From: Trichobilharzia regenti
Lineage: Eukaryota > Platyhelminthes > Trematoda > Strigeidida > Schistosomatidae
NCBI GenBank assembly: GCA_944472135.2
Contig: CALYDD020000275.1
Location: 1-64,000, forward strand
Length of the DNA: 64,000 bases
Direction of reading: 5' to 3'
Shown: positions 1 through 8,814 of the stretch, piece after piece
How the letters are laid out: each line of letters opens with the position of its first letter
Position numbering within the stretch: position 1 is the stretch's first letter
Position numbers and translations under genes: made by a program
Notes under the pieces: generated by a model
The model's database searches: none
What the model saw: only the letters and a program-made list of their open reading frames with translations
What the model was told of the DNA's origin: nothing

Positions 1-1
1 T

Positions 2-253
2 AAAGAAGAAACTTGCGGTGAAGATAAATTGACTCGAAGATATTCTTCAGCGTTTTCCAGTTTTCCAGACATATTACGAGTAACCGGCATTGATAATCGT
101 CCAAATAGATCAACAAGACCAATTTTGAGTACTGTGAATTTCTCCCGAAAGAAATCCGAAACGATAATCCAAACTATAGATTTAACCACACGTAGAGTGA
201 CGCGTAAAGTCCAAAATACAGGATATCCTGCAATACGGTACTTTATTACATAA
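2..253 (+). CDS. possible 3'-terminal exon of an unknown gene (partial)
   Basis: The frame is open from the left edge of the window to a TAA at 251-253, about 83 codons. The translation is rich in Arg, Thr, Ser and Ile, with no recognisable domain, signal peptide or membrane segment. Its codon use is mixed rather than a simple AT-rich random pattern, so it may be the C-terminal coding end of a gene lying to the left. The stop is followed within about 20 bases by AT-rich sequence. No family could be assigned. It could also be a chance ORF or an old transposase fragment, since MULE-type transposase coding sequence appears at 1876. Confidence 0.25.
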   Translation, partial: KEETCGEDKLTRRYSSAFSSFPDILRVTGIDNRPNRSTRPILSTVNFSRKKSETIIQTIDLTTRRVTRKVQNTGYPAIRYFIT

Positions 254-676
254 AAATAGATATATAATATACAAACCTCAAAATGTGAGGTGTCTGTGGC
301 TAAATGCCGTCAAATGCACAACCACTGTGCAGTCAATAAGTAAAAACAGCAATGCTGTGTCAAGGTCGATCCACGTGTCGGTTCAAACGGCCCGCGAATG
401 CCAAGCAAAGAATAAACAAATATGAACAAACAACTTTCAATAGTAAAGCATACACTATAGGGTAAATGCAGCAAATAATGTTTAAGGAGAAGAAAAATAA
501 GAACTATACATTAATAGAATGATAATAGAACAAGTAATTTAACTGCAGTTGTAAGCAAATGTCATCGTTATAAATTAACATATTAAAATCATACTACTTA
601 CTAATGGCAAGTAGTCTAATGTTGAACAAAGGAAAGATTGAGAATGAACAAGTAGGAAAGGAATTAACATTCATAT
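254..676. other. intergenic stretch, nothing recognised
   Basis: This stretch is AT-rich and stop-rich in all frames. I saw no gene or repeat in it. It ends where similarity to the BEL/Pao 3' region begins at about 677. Confidence 0.5.
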
Positions 677-1881
677 TGTATATACTGAATTGATATCATC
701 TGTCATCTAGCTGTTGGTAATTCTGTTTGTGTCCGGACATTCTACAACTTACAATGGTCAACCTGTGAAGGTTTGTAGGCGTACTGGTGTAAGTCCTGCA
801 ATTCTTCAAGGGTATTCCATCAAGACATGAAATGCGAGGTTGTGTGTACTGTTTGTATATACGTGTGGTGTGTCATAGCAATTGGTGTTATTTGAATTCA
901 TTGTGTTTACTCGTTGTTTTCGTACCTCGTTGTTATTGCATAATTTTGTTAAAATTTTCGTCGTGATTACTTCTGAAGTTGTGTCCACTCTTCTACATCC
1001 GTGAATGAATTGATTGATGTTAAGGACAGCAGATGGGTCGTACACGCCGGGGAGGCTAGGCTATTGCTGAGAATGAAATGCACACGGAGATAATTGTTAG
1101 CTGCGGTCCGACACGCCGGGGAGAAAGAGTGTAAACGACTGAGGCTCGCATACGTCACCGCTACTAGAACTGAGGCAGAATGAATGACAAGCGATTTCAG
1201 TGGTAATTGGTAATGAGTAGATAAGAGGATGTGCGTAGAGTATCGTGAGGTGCGGATGTGGTCACTTTGCATTCTGCAAGAGTCATTCTAGCAAGTGGCG
1301 ATTGTGTTGCAAGATGTCAAGAGGAGGTCTCTGTCTGGAGACGCAGGTTGTCAGCGATGTGTGAGATTGTGCTGTGGGTATGCTTGTGGTGTGTTGGCTT
1401 TTCTGTTTGTTTTCCATTTCAGCTCTGTCCGTGTGACCCAGGTTCTCGCAATGGCATCCAAGTCGACGTGCATTGGTCGTGAAGGAAAAAAGGGTTGGAT
1501 CCCTTTTTTGCCGGGGAGTGTCAATGGAGTTGAAGATTGAACGATCGATTCTTGGTTGTTTGCTCAAAATCAACTTCCCCAATTTTCGCGGAGGCATCAA
1601 TACGACAGTCATCGTCTCATCGGTTCCTGTTCAGAAAGAAGAGTTAAACATCGTCAGAAGTAACAATGATTTATTATTGTAATATTAGTTTTCAGACCTT
1701 AGTTGCTTAGTTCGTTTATTCCTTTTATATGTTGGTGTAACAATAAAGAAATAACAAGCAGCAGATCGGTGTTTTGGTTTTTGCGTCCGTTATTACCAAG
1801 CGTTTCTGAAACTCAAAGGAACAGCGTGGGCCCGAGCGTAGCGAGAGCTGGGCATTAACGGTTTATGAGACGAGACTGACA
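677..1881 (+). mobile_element. BEL/Pao retrotransposon 3' end (3' untranslated region plus 3' LTR), 5'-truncated
   Basis: This block is a near-identical inverted copy of 8454-9654, which lies directly downstream of a BEL/Pao pol region. It therefore represents the 3' non-coding part (677-1518) and 3' LTR (1519-1881) of a second copy in plus orientation. A purine-rich stretch just before 1519 is the likely polypurine tract. The pol gene expected to the left of 677 is absent, so the copy is truncated. Several ORFs of 70-110 codons occur in it, but they are mirrored in the other copy and have no domain, so I do not call them genes. Confidence 0.75.
1519..1881 (+). repeat. BEL/Pao LTR (copy A)
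   Basis: The LTR starts TGTCAAT at 1519 and ends near TGACA at 1881, about 363 bp. The boundaries come from the solo copy at 57111-57465, which is flanked by a perfect 5-bp duplication. A candidate polyadenylation signal AATAAA (within AACAATAAAG, about 1740) lies inside it. The other copies are at 8454-8814, 49744-49949 plus 55147-55302, and 57111-57465. Confidence 0.75.
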
Positions 1882-1988
1882 AACGTCGTTGGATGAGTCG
1901 AAGAGAATTGTGGGCAGCAGCTTTCAGAGACCACGTGCCGACTTTTGATAATGCTACTAATAATCGAGTAGAAACTTCACACAAGCAA
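1876..1988 (+). pseudogene. MULE/SWIM-type transposase remnant, segment 1
   Basis: The frame beginning at about 1876 reads without a stop through 1988. It contains the string TNNRVETSHKQ after an LWAAAFRDH stretch. This is the pattern seen near the C-terminal end of the catalytic region of Mutator-like (MULE) transposases and ZSWIM proteins, where an NNR/NNxxE motif precedes the SWIM zinc finger. Its 5' side is cut by the BEL LTR ending at 1881 and its 3' side by the RTE LINE inserted at 1989. The frame continues across the LINE empty site into 5640. Schistosomes are known to carry MULEs (Curupira families); whether this is one of those needs alignment. Confidence 0.55.
1976..1988. repeat. 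target-site duplication of the RTE LINE, left copy
   Basis: The 13 bases TTCACACAAGCAA occur here and again at 5627-5639, exactly flanking the LINE. Confidence 0.9.
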
Positions 1989-4900
1989 GCCTCCAAAGCC
2001 TCAGGATGGTCGGGGGTGGGTGTCTTGCGCTTCGAGTTGGCCACCTCTCCGCACACCTCTTGAAATGCTCCCATATGACCGTGCGTCTTACATAGCCTCT
2101 CCTGAGGAAGTCCTACTCACTGCCTTCACGTGGCGGAGGTGTTTCTCACTAAAGTGAGAGGGCAAAAGCGGATGCCCCGCGCCTTCCACCGGGTTGACTG
2201 TCCATTGGATGACAGTCTAGGGGAGATGGCTAAACCCTGATTCCAAACCTTCAACGACTGGCGCATGAAGCTCACCGGCAGACGTATGGACAAAGGGCTT
2301 GTTGGATGTCCTGGATGTCTGGCCCCATTCAAAAAGGCGTATGAACCGAACTCCGGTCACCGGCTGCCAATGGATAGTGGACTCCTTACTCCACTCCTAC
2401 TGCCTTGTAGGTCACACTTGGCTGTGTAAAGGCTAGAGCTGCACTCTCAAACAAAAGGCCGAGCGATGCTGGGGACATCACTCGTACCAAATTCCCAAGA
2501 AACTTCATGAACTCTCCTACAAACAACTCTCACCATGCTACGGCGTTCCCGGTAAGCGACGCGCCCTGTGCTCACCCGGTGGCCAGTGTGAAAAGTAAGC
2601 TAGCTGGGAAATTAACACTTAGAAACCAACTATTTGTTGGCTGCTGGAATGTTAGGACGCTGTTGGATCCTGGTAGCCAGTCTATCACCATGCGTTCTTT
2701 ATATGACTACAAGGTAGACATAGCGTGTCTATCTGAAGTGAGGTTACCCGATCATGGCTCCCGCCGAATAGCCGTACCTGGAACAGATTCTTCATTCTGG
2801 TTGCTTCATAGTGGACCCCAGAATAATTCGGGACAACATGGGGTAGCATTTGCTCTCAGTAACAAAGCCAATAATGCCCTAATATCATTCGAACCGGTCA
2901 ACTCCAGAGTTGCAGTCGCTAGGTTCAAGGGTTCCCCGCTCGACATTTCTGTTCTCGCTGTCTATGCCCCAACCCTCGACTCTGATGAAAGTATCAAAGA
3001 CGAATTTTATGACAATCTTCAAGAGGCAATCAACAAAATCCCAAAGCGTGACGTTCTCATAGTAGCCGGCGATTGGAACGCCCGCACTGGCCCTTCAGAC
3101 GACGCGACAAAACATATACTAGGCAAACACGGTCTCGATCAGCGCTGCCGTAATGGTGATAGACTTTTAGCTTTTTCTGATTACAATCGATTATATATCA
3201 CCAACACTCGATTTCAACACCCCAGAAAACATCTTCTCACCTGGTATTCGAACGACGGTCGCACTGCACATCAGATCGACTACATCCTAGTGCGCTCACG
3301 CTGGATCTCCTCGGTGGAAGACTGTCGATCCTATCGTGGAGCAGAGGCCGGAAATAAAGGGGGATCAGACCATACTCTAGTTAGGGCGAAATTCAAACTT
3401 CGTTTAACGACACGCCAGAAGGCGCGACCTCCGAAGCGTATCAATGTTGCCCCGCTTCAATGTTCGACAAAGCGACAAGCCTTGTCCAAACAAATCCAGG
3501 CCGAACTAAGCGCCGCAGATGAACCAACATCCACATCTTCTAATACACCCGAGACACGATGGAATCATTTCAAAGAAGTAGTCTCTAAAGCTTCAATGTC
3601 GCATTTGGGTACCACATCCAAGAAGCAGAAAGACTGGATTTCAGAGCACACCATGCTTCTATCCTCGCAAGCCAGAGACGCTCGCCTAGCAAAGTCTCCA
3701 GTTTATCGCTCCCTCAGGCGCAAAGCTACACAGTCTGCTAGGAACGACAGAAATCGCTATTGGTCTAACGTGGCGACTAACATGGAAGCAGCATCAAATG
3801 TAGGCGATTTCGGAAAACTTTATCGCCTCATACGCCAATCATCTGGCAAACGCCTTAACAGTCATGCTGTGTTACGCACAGCATCAGGAGAAATTATTTC
3901 GGACACCAATGGTAAGATGGAACGATGGGCCGAACATTTCAAGCAGCTACTCAATCGCGACGCTGGTCAACCGTCTCATCGACCGATACGACACTTACCA
4001 ACACCCTACGTAGTTGACTGCGATCCACCCACTCCAACCGAAATAGCTAAAACAATTAACAGACTCAGAAACAAAAAAGCTCCGGGCGAAGATGGTCTAC
4101 CCCCAGAAATATACAAGGCCTGCACTCCAGCGCTAATCGATGCACTGCACTCGCTGTTCTGCTCAATTTGGGAGTCCGAAACCATTCCTTCCGATTGGAG
4201 CACCTCAGTTCTGCTACCGTTCCACAAAAAGGGAGACAGGTCAATATGCGAGAACTACCGAGGCATAAGTCTGATTGATATCGCTGCTAAGGTTTTTGTT
4301 TCCATTCTCCTGAACCGCTTCGCGGCCGAACGCCACGTGCGAACAAGGCCAAATCAAGCCGGATTTCGACCTGGAAGAGGCTGTGTTGATCAATTATTCA
4401 CACTGCGAAGAATTTTGGAACACAGGGACAAATTCCAACAGCCGACGGTTGCTTGCTTCATCGACTTCCAAGCGGCATTCGACTCAGTTGATCGAGGAGC
4501 ACTCTGGTATCTAATGGAGCTCGACGGAGTTCCGACCAAGCTAATCAACCTGCTCAGGTCATACTACTCCAACACCAAAGCTCGAGTCCGAGTGAACGGT
4601 GAAGAGTCCCGCACTTTTGAGGTAACCAGCGGTGTCCGGCAAGGTTGTCCAGCATCCCCCATCCTGTTCAATTTCACAATTGATTGGATTTTGCGGCACG
4701 CCCTAACCGAGCACCACGGCGTCCAACTTTCGCCCGATATTCACATAACCGACCTCGAATTCGCCGACGACGTCGTGCTGTTAGCTGAAAACTTCCCCGA
4801 TATGCAACAGGCGCTCGACCAGATAAATCACCTCGCGCCTACTATCGGTTTGAAAATTAACACTTCCAAAACCAAAATGTTTTCGAACACATCCACCAGC

Positions 4901-5626
4901 AATGATGAAATCTTATCCCTAAATGGAGCACCTATTGAAATTGTGCCATCCTTCAGATATCTGGGATCCATAATGCTCCCCAACGGCCAAGCGAAAAACG
5001 AAGTGAATGCGCGAATCTCCAACGCCCGGAATGCGTTTCTACAGCTGAGGAGCGTTCTATGGAGCAAGAGGGAAATCAGTCTCAGGACTAAAATTCGGGT
5101 CTACCAAGCTTCCATACGACCCGTTCTCCTGTATGGCTGTGAAACCTGGCCTCTTCGCGCGGAAGATTTACGCAGACTCGAGGTATTAGACCATTGGTGT
5201 CTCAGGTACATTCTGCATGTTCGTTGGCAGGACAAACTCTCCAACGAAGAAGTGCGTCGTCGTTGCTACAACATCAACCAAATTCCAGTACTGGTCCAAC
5301 AACGCCGCCTTCGGTGGTTTGGCCATGTTCTGCGCCGACCAGATGACGATCTGGTCAAATCAGTTCTAAATCCCTCGCCATTACCATCTTGGCGATGTCG
5401 CAGGGGCGGACAGCTGAAGACATGGCTTGGTACAGTCAAGGCAGATATGGAGTGCCTGGGGCTACAAACCGTCTACGGACTCCGTATGTGGAACAAGAAT
5501 TGGATATCCCTATCGCAAAACCTTGCTTCAGATCGCCGCGCCTGGGCAGCGATGATTCGAGACGTTCATGAAGCCGGCTCATCCTCCCGTAGGAGATAGC
5601 CGAAGTAAAGTAAAAAGTAAAGTAAG
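1989..5626 (+). mobile_element. full-length RTE-clade LINE (SR2/SjR2-like) with intact ORF
   Basis: The element spans 3638 bp between two perfect 13-bp target-site duplications. It has a 5' leader of about 518 bp (1989-2506), one long ORF (2507-5599) and a short 3' end (5600-5626) made of repeated AAGTAAAGT-like units, typical of RTE tails rather than poly-A. The presence of a leader, an uninterrupted ORF and exact duplications all point to a recent insertion. It landed within a MULE/SWIM transposase gene; removing the LINE and one duplication keeps the transposase frame open across the site. Confidence 0.9.
2507..5599 (+). CDS. RTE LINE endonuclease-reverse transcriptase polyprotein
   Basis: The 1030-residue ORF encodes an apurinic/apyrimidinic-type endonuclease followed by a reverse transcriptase, the enzymes for target-primed retrotransposition. 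Endonuclease motifs are visible in order: CWNVRTL near residue 47, LSEVR near 78, YAPT near 157, GDWNAR near 187, QIDYI near 254 and GSDHT near 287. Reverse-transcriptase motifs follow: NYRGISL near 580, QAGFRPGRG near 622, FIDFQAAFD near 654, GVRQGCP near 708 and the catalytic FADD near 752. The C-terminus carries the conserved RRLRWFGHVLRRP stretch of RTE proteins. No stop or frameshift interrupts it and its length matches full RTE ORFs. The first ATG after the leader is at 2507. Other copies in this window are a different, degraded RTE family (B). Confidence 0.92.
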   Translation: MNSPTNNSHHATAFPVSDAPCAHPVASVKSKLAGKLTLRNQLFVGCWNVRTLLDPGSQSITMRSLYDYKVDIACLSEVRLPDHGSRRIAVPGTDSSFWLLHSGPQNNSGQHGVAFALSNKANNALISFEPVNSRVAVARFKGSPLDISVLAVYAPTLDSDESIKDEFYDNLQEAINKIPKRDVLIVAGDWNARTGPSDDATKHILGKHGLDQRCRNGDRLLAFSDYNRLYITNTRFQHPRKHLLTWYSNDGRTAHQIDYILVRSRWISSVEDCRSYRGAEAGNKGGSDHTLVRAKFKLRLTTRQKARPPKRINVAPLQCSTKRQALSKQIQAELSAADEPTSTSSNTPETRWNHFKEVVSKASMSHLGTTSKKQKDWISEHTMLLSSQARDARLAKSPVYRSLRRKATQSARNDRNRYWSNVATNMEAASNVGDFGKLYRLIRQSSGKRLNSHAVLRTASGEIISDTNGKMERWAEHFKQLLNRDAGQPSHRPIRHLPTPYVVDCDPPTPTEIAKTINRLRNKKAPGEDGLPPEIYKACTPALIDALHSLFCSIWESETIPSDWSTSVLLPFHKKGDRSICENYRGISLIDIAAKVFVSILLNRFAAERHVRTRPNQAGFRPGRGCVDQLFTLRRILEHRDKFQQPTVACFIDFQAAFDSVDRGALWYLMELDGVPTKLINLLRSYYSNTKARVRVNGEESRTFEVTSGVRQGCPASPILFNFTIDWILRHALTEHHGVQLSPDIHITDLEFADDVVLLAENFPDMQQALDQINHLAPTIGLKINTSKTKMFSNTSTSNDEILSLNGAPIEIVPSFRYLGSIMLPNGQAKNEVNARISNARNAFLQLRSVLWSKREISLRTKIRVYQASIRPVLLYGCETWPLRAEDLRRLEVLDHWCLRYILHVRWQDKLSNEEVRRRCYNINQIPVLVQQRRLRWFGHVLRRPDDDLVKSVLNPSPLPSWRCRRGGQLKTWLGTVKADMECLGLQTVYGLRMWNKNWISLSQNLASDRRAWAAMIRDVHEAGSSSRRR

Positions 5627-5639
5627 TTCACACAAGCAA
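5627..5639. repeat. target-site duplication of the RTE LINE, right copy
   Basis: This is identical to 1976-1988 (TTCACACAAGCAA) and marks the 3' end of the LINE. Confidence 0.9.
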
Positions 5640-6500
5640 ATGAAGCGTTACTTGCAAAGATCAGTCTGAATGTAAGCATGCTAAATTTTTATAAATGGTG
5701 TGAACAAAGTTATTCAAGAATACAGCAGGAGTCAATGATTGCTCGGTTGCGATGCTTCACGTATTCCTGTTCAAAACGTCTAATGCCAATCCTACGACTA
5801 CTGACGCCAAACGCCTCGAGGAAAGTGATGCGTGATTACGAAAAGCAATAGCGGGCTTCTGTTGAGGTTGAAGCTTTCGATGTCTTCTTTCAAGACAATG
5901 GGAGGGGAGTAGAGGTTGATCTGCGTGCTTGCACATGCACACGTATAACGTTTCAGACCCGTCGGTACTCCTGCCGATACTTGCTGTTGGTTCATTTCAG
6001 AAAGCCGTGTTTACAGGTATATTTACGTCTAATTACGCATGCGAGTTACTCTGCTGTCACGTAAACTATTCGCTATTCTATGACTCCACTTGTAACATAT
6101 GTCGACCTAACCTTAAGTACCTGAAATTCTCAGATACTGAAATTTGTAATTTTCATAACCGTGTGCATGTGCACAATGCCTTAATTGTAAACAGGATACA
6201 AGCAATACCATCATTGATCCTGTTATATCGTGTTCATAATTATCTTAATGTTTTGTGTTCCACCTTTTGTAGTTAACCATGTCCAGTCGAAGTGTCAACA
6301 ATGGACGTGGTCACGCGACTACTTCGCATCTCAAAACACGTCAGCAGTTGCCCCTCGAAGTCCATGTGATTTATCCAAAAACAATAATAAGCTTATGGAT
6401 GCGGGCCCAACGAGAATTGCTGACGAATCTGGAGAAATGTTTGCCGCAAATTACGCAGGAGAAGTATGCGCAGGAATGGAACGTCTTAATATATAAATGA
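5640..6500 (+). pseudogene. MULE/SWIM-type transposase remnant, segments 2 and 3
   Basis: Segment 1 continues in frame from 5640 for about ten codons to a stop. A second frame from 5693 then carries the downstream part, with a TAG near 5847. At about 5926-5980 it reads CTCT, about 12 residues, then YSCRY. This is the SWIM zinc-finger pattern CxC...CxH with the final His position replaced by Tyr. A plausible GT-AG intron (6017-6272, 256 bp, phase 0) joins it to a frame running to a stop at 6500. An AATAAA lies at 6523-6528. The coding potential is therefore broken by the LINE, at least one frameshift and one stop. It could be a transposon or a domesticated ZSWIM gene; I favour a dead transposon. 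Confidence 0.5.
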
Positions 6501-6522
6501 ACTAAGTTTGTATTATAATAAA

Positions 6523-6528
6523 AATAAA
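6523..6528 (+). terminator. candidate polyadenylation signal of the MULE/SWIM remnant
   Basis: AATAAA lies 23 bases after the stop of the last reading frame (6500). AT-rich DNA makes chance matches likely. Confidence 0.3.
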
Positions 6529-6539
6529 CTTTTCATATA

Positions 6540-8453
6540 AACCTTGTTGTCTTTCAATTCATGTGTTCGATTTGTGAGCACGGCATGCTAGACCGGTGCT
6601 CCCTATAACTTGAACTCGTTACTATACGTAAGTGTGATTCTGTAGGAACACTATCGATCGATATACGTGGTGAATTATAAGTAATTTAGTGGATCTTAAA
6701 CGTCTGTCTAAAGTTAGATGAGTATGTCTCATAGTCATGTGCAAGTCCGTAGGGACCAATGACAACAATAGGTAGAGCTTAAGCACTGCACTGCAGTTCC
6801 AGTTCGTATACGGCTAGGTGCATTCAAAAGCAGTGTATTACTATTATTTCGATTATAGCGTTATGTTAATCCCCAATATTACAGTTGTTCGAAATGAAGT
6901 TAACACGTGACGAATAAACAAGCAGGTTGGGTTGTGGCAGTCGTAGTAACATTTCCCTTACGTTTAATTCTTCAATCAAATACTTCATCAAGTATCATTG
7001 AAAGGTCTGGCATCTGCCTCGTCACGCCCAAAAATTTAGTTTCACTCAGATGGAATAAGAAAAGTATTGTAAGCAGGATGTTAAATCTGAGTAATGATAA
7101 ATAATAACAAGCAAATGTTTTTACGCAGTTGTTTCTCGTAATTATTTCGGCGACGTCGAACTGCTGTGACCAGTTTGACTGACGTTACCGGATATCTGCA
7201 AATAAGTGAACAAAGTGTGTTTTGAAATCGCTGAAGTAATAAATAAGTAATATTAAAGTTAAACGCTTTGCATTTGCCTCCCTTTGATGAAAAAGTTTCA
7301 TTCTCCTTTCTCATTCTTCGTTGAACTTTGGAAAGATGATTTACAAATGTAAAAGGTAATAATCATCGGAACTGCAACAATGTTTTCTAGCTATTCAGAA
7401 TTTTTTCCTTTGATGCAGTTTCTTATCAACAGTTTGCACTATTAATAGTGAGATTATAGGAAACTTCATTATATCTTCATTTTCACCAAATTTTCCTTGA
7501 CGCACAGAAGCATGCAGTCACTACATACACTCAGGCATTGTAACCTGAACATCACAAAATCCCTACAGATAACTTATGTAATAATAAATGCTTTAAAGGT
7601 ATGAGCCATAAGTGCATCTTCCATATCCTTCATGGTCACAAGTAATTCATTACGGATCTCAGAATATCTTAGTGATCTGAAAACGAATAATTATTAAGAC
7701 TGGTATAATTTATGTAACAGGTGTAGTAGTTGTAGGACACAGCTGCTAGCTACTAACCAACAGAAAGTCGATACTAATTTTAAGTACTCTGACATTTTAG
7801 AAGGACCATCTATACTATTCTTCATGACCCGATGCACAGTGATATCAACATAATCTGATGCCATTTTATGCACTGAGCAGTTACGGTCTTCTGAAATTCC
7901 ATGTGAAAATGTAAATTAAACTAGTATCACGTCTTCACCCGAGCAATTTTCACTAGGAACCTCATCAGAATAGATATAATCGCTAGGTAATTTGGCAGCC
8001 TGTCTCATTAATCACATGATCTCTTCCATGTGTTATGGAATATTTCAGTCACCACAGATGATAATAGAAGTGTTTAACATCCTCAAAACACACATCTAAC
8101 TTATGTCTGTAGGCTATTTCTCTTTCAAATGCCCGATTCTCATAGAATAAGTGGGATGACAACGGCCAGTCAATTTACAACCTTAAGATCAAAAACAGCT
8201 AGTAAAAAACAAGGCCTCAAGGCTCTGAAAAGCAAATAATGGTCTTTCTATGCGAAATATTTTAAAAATGATGACATTTTCTATTAATAATTCGTCTGCG
8301 TTATCAAGACAATTTTACGCATTACTACGAACACAATACAGCAAAATAATGCTTTTTTCGGCTACAGAAGCATAAAACTAGTCAAATATACTCTATTTTC
8401 ACAAAACTGAGCGATTACAACGCTTCTATAAGCGTGAACGTGGTAACCCATAC
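6540..8453. other. 1.9-kb stretch with nothing recognised
   Basis: This is AT-rich sequence with only short ORFs on either strand (the longest about 77 codons, with no domain). I saw no repeat shared with the rest of the window. It separates the MULE remnant from the inverted BEL copy. Confidence 0.45.
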
Positions 8454-8814
8454 TGTCAGCCACGTCTCATAAACTGTTAATGCCCAGGTCTTGCTACGCT
8501 CGGGCCCACGCTGTTCCTTGCGGTTTTTCAGAAACGCTTAGTAATAACGGACGCAAAATCCAAAAGACCGATTGGCCACTCGAGAATTCTTTATTGTTAC
8601 ACCAACATATAAAAATAATGTTTTTACTAGGCTCTGTGAACAAATATTACAATAATAAATCACAAGATTACTTCTGATGGTTTACTGCTGACTTCTCTCT
8701 GAACAGCGACCGATGAGACGATGACTGTCGTATTGATGCCTCCGCGAAAATTGGGGAAGTTGATTTTGAGCAAACAACCAAGAATTGATCGTTCAATCTT
8801 CAACTCCATTGACA
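8454..8814 (-). repeat. BEL/Pao 3' LTR (copy B)
   Basis: On the minus strand the LTR starts TGTCAAT at 8814 and ends TGACA at 8454, about 361 bp. It is highly similar to copies A, C and D. A purine-rich stretch just upstream on the minus strand (from about 8815) is the likely polypurine tract. Confidence 0.75.

Noticed and set aside
1258..1682. ORFs of 69-109 codons in the left BEL copy (also mirrored at 8660-9100)
   Set aside because: They lie in the 3' untranslated region and LTR and have no domain. They are conserved only because the repeat is duplicated.
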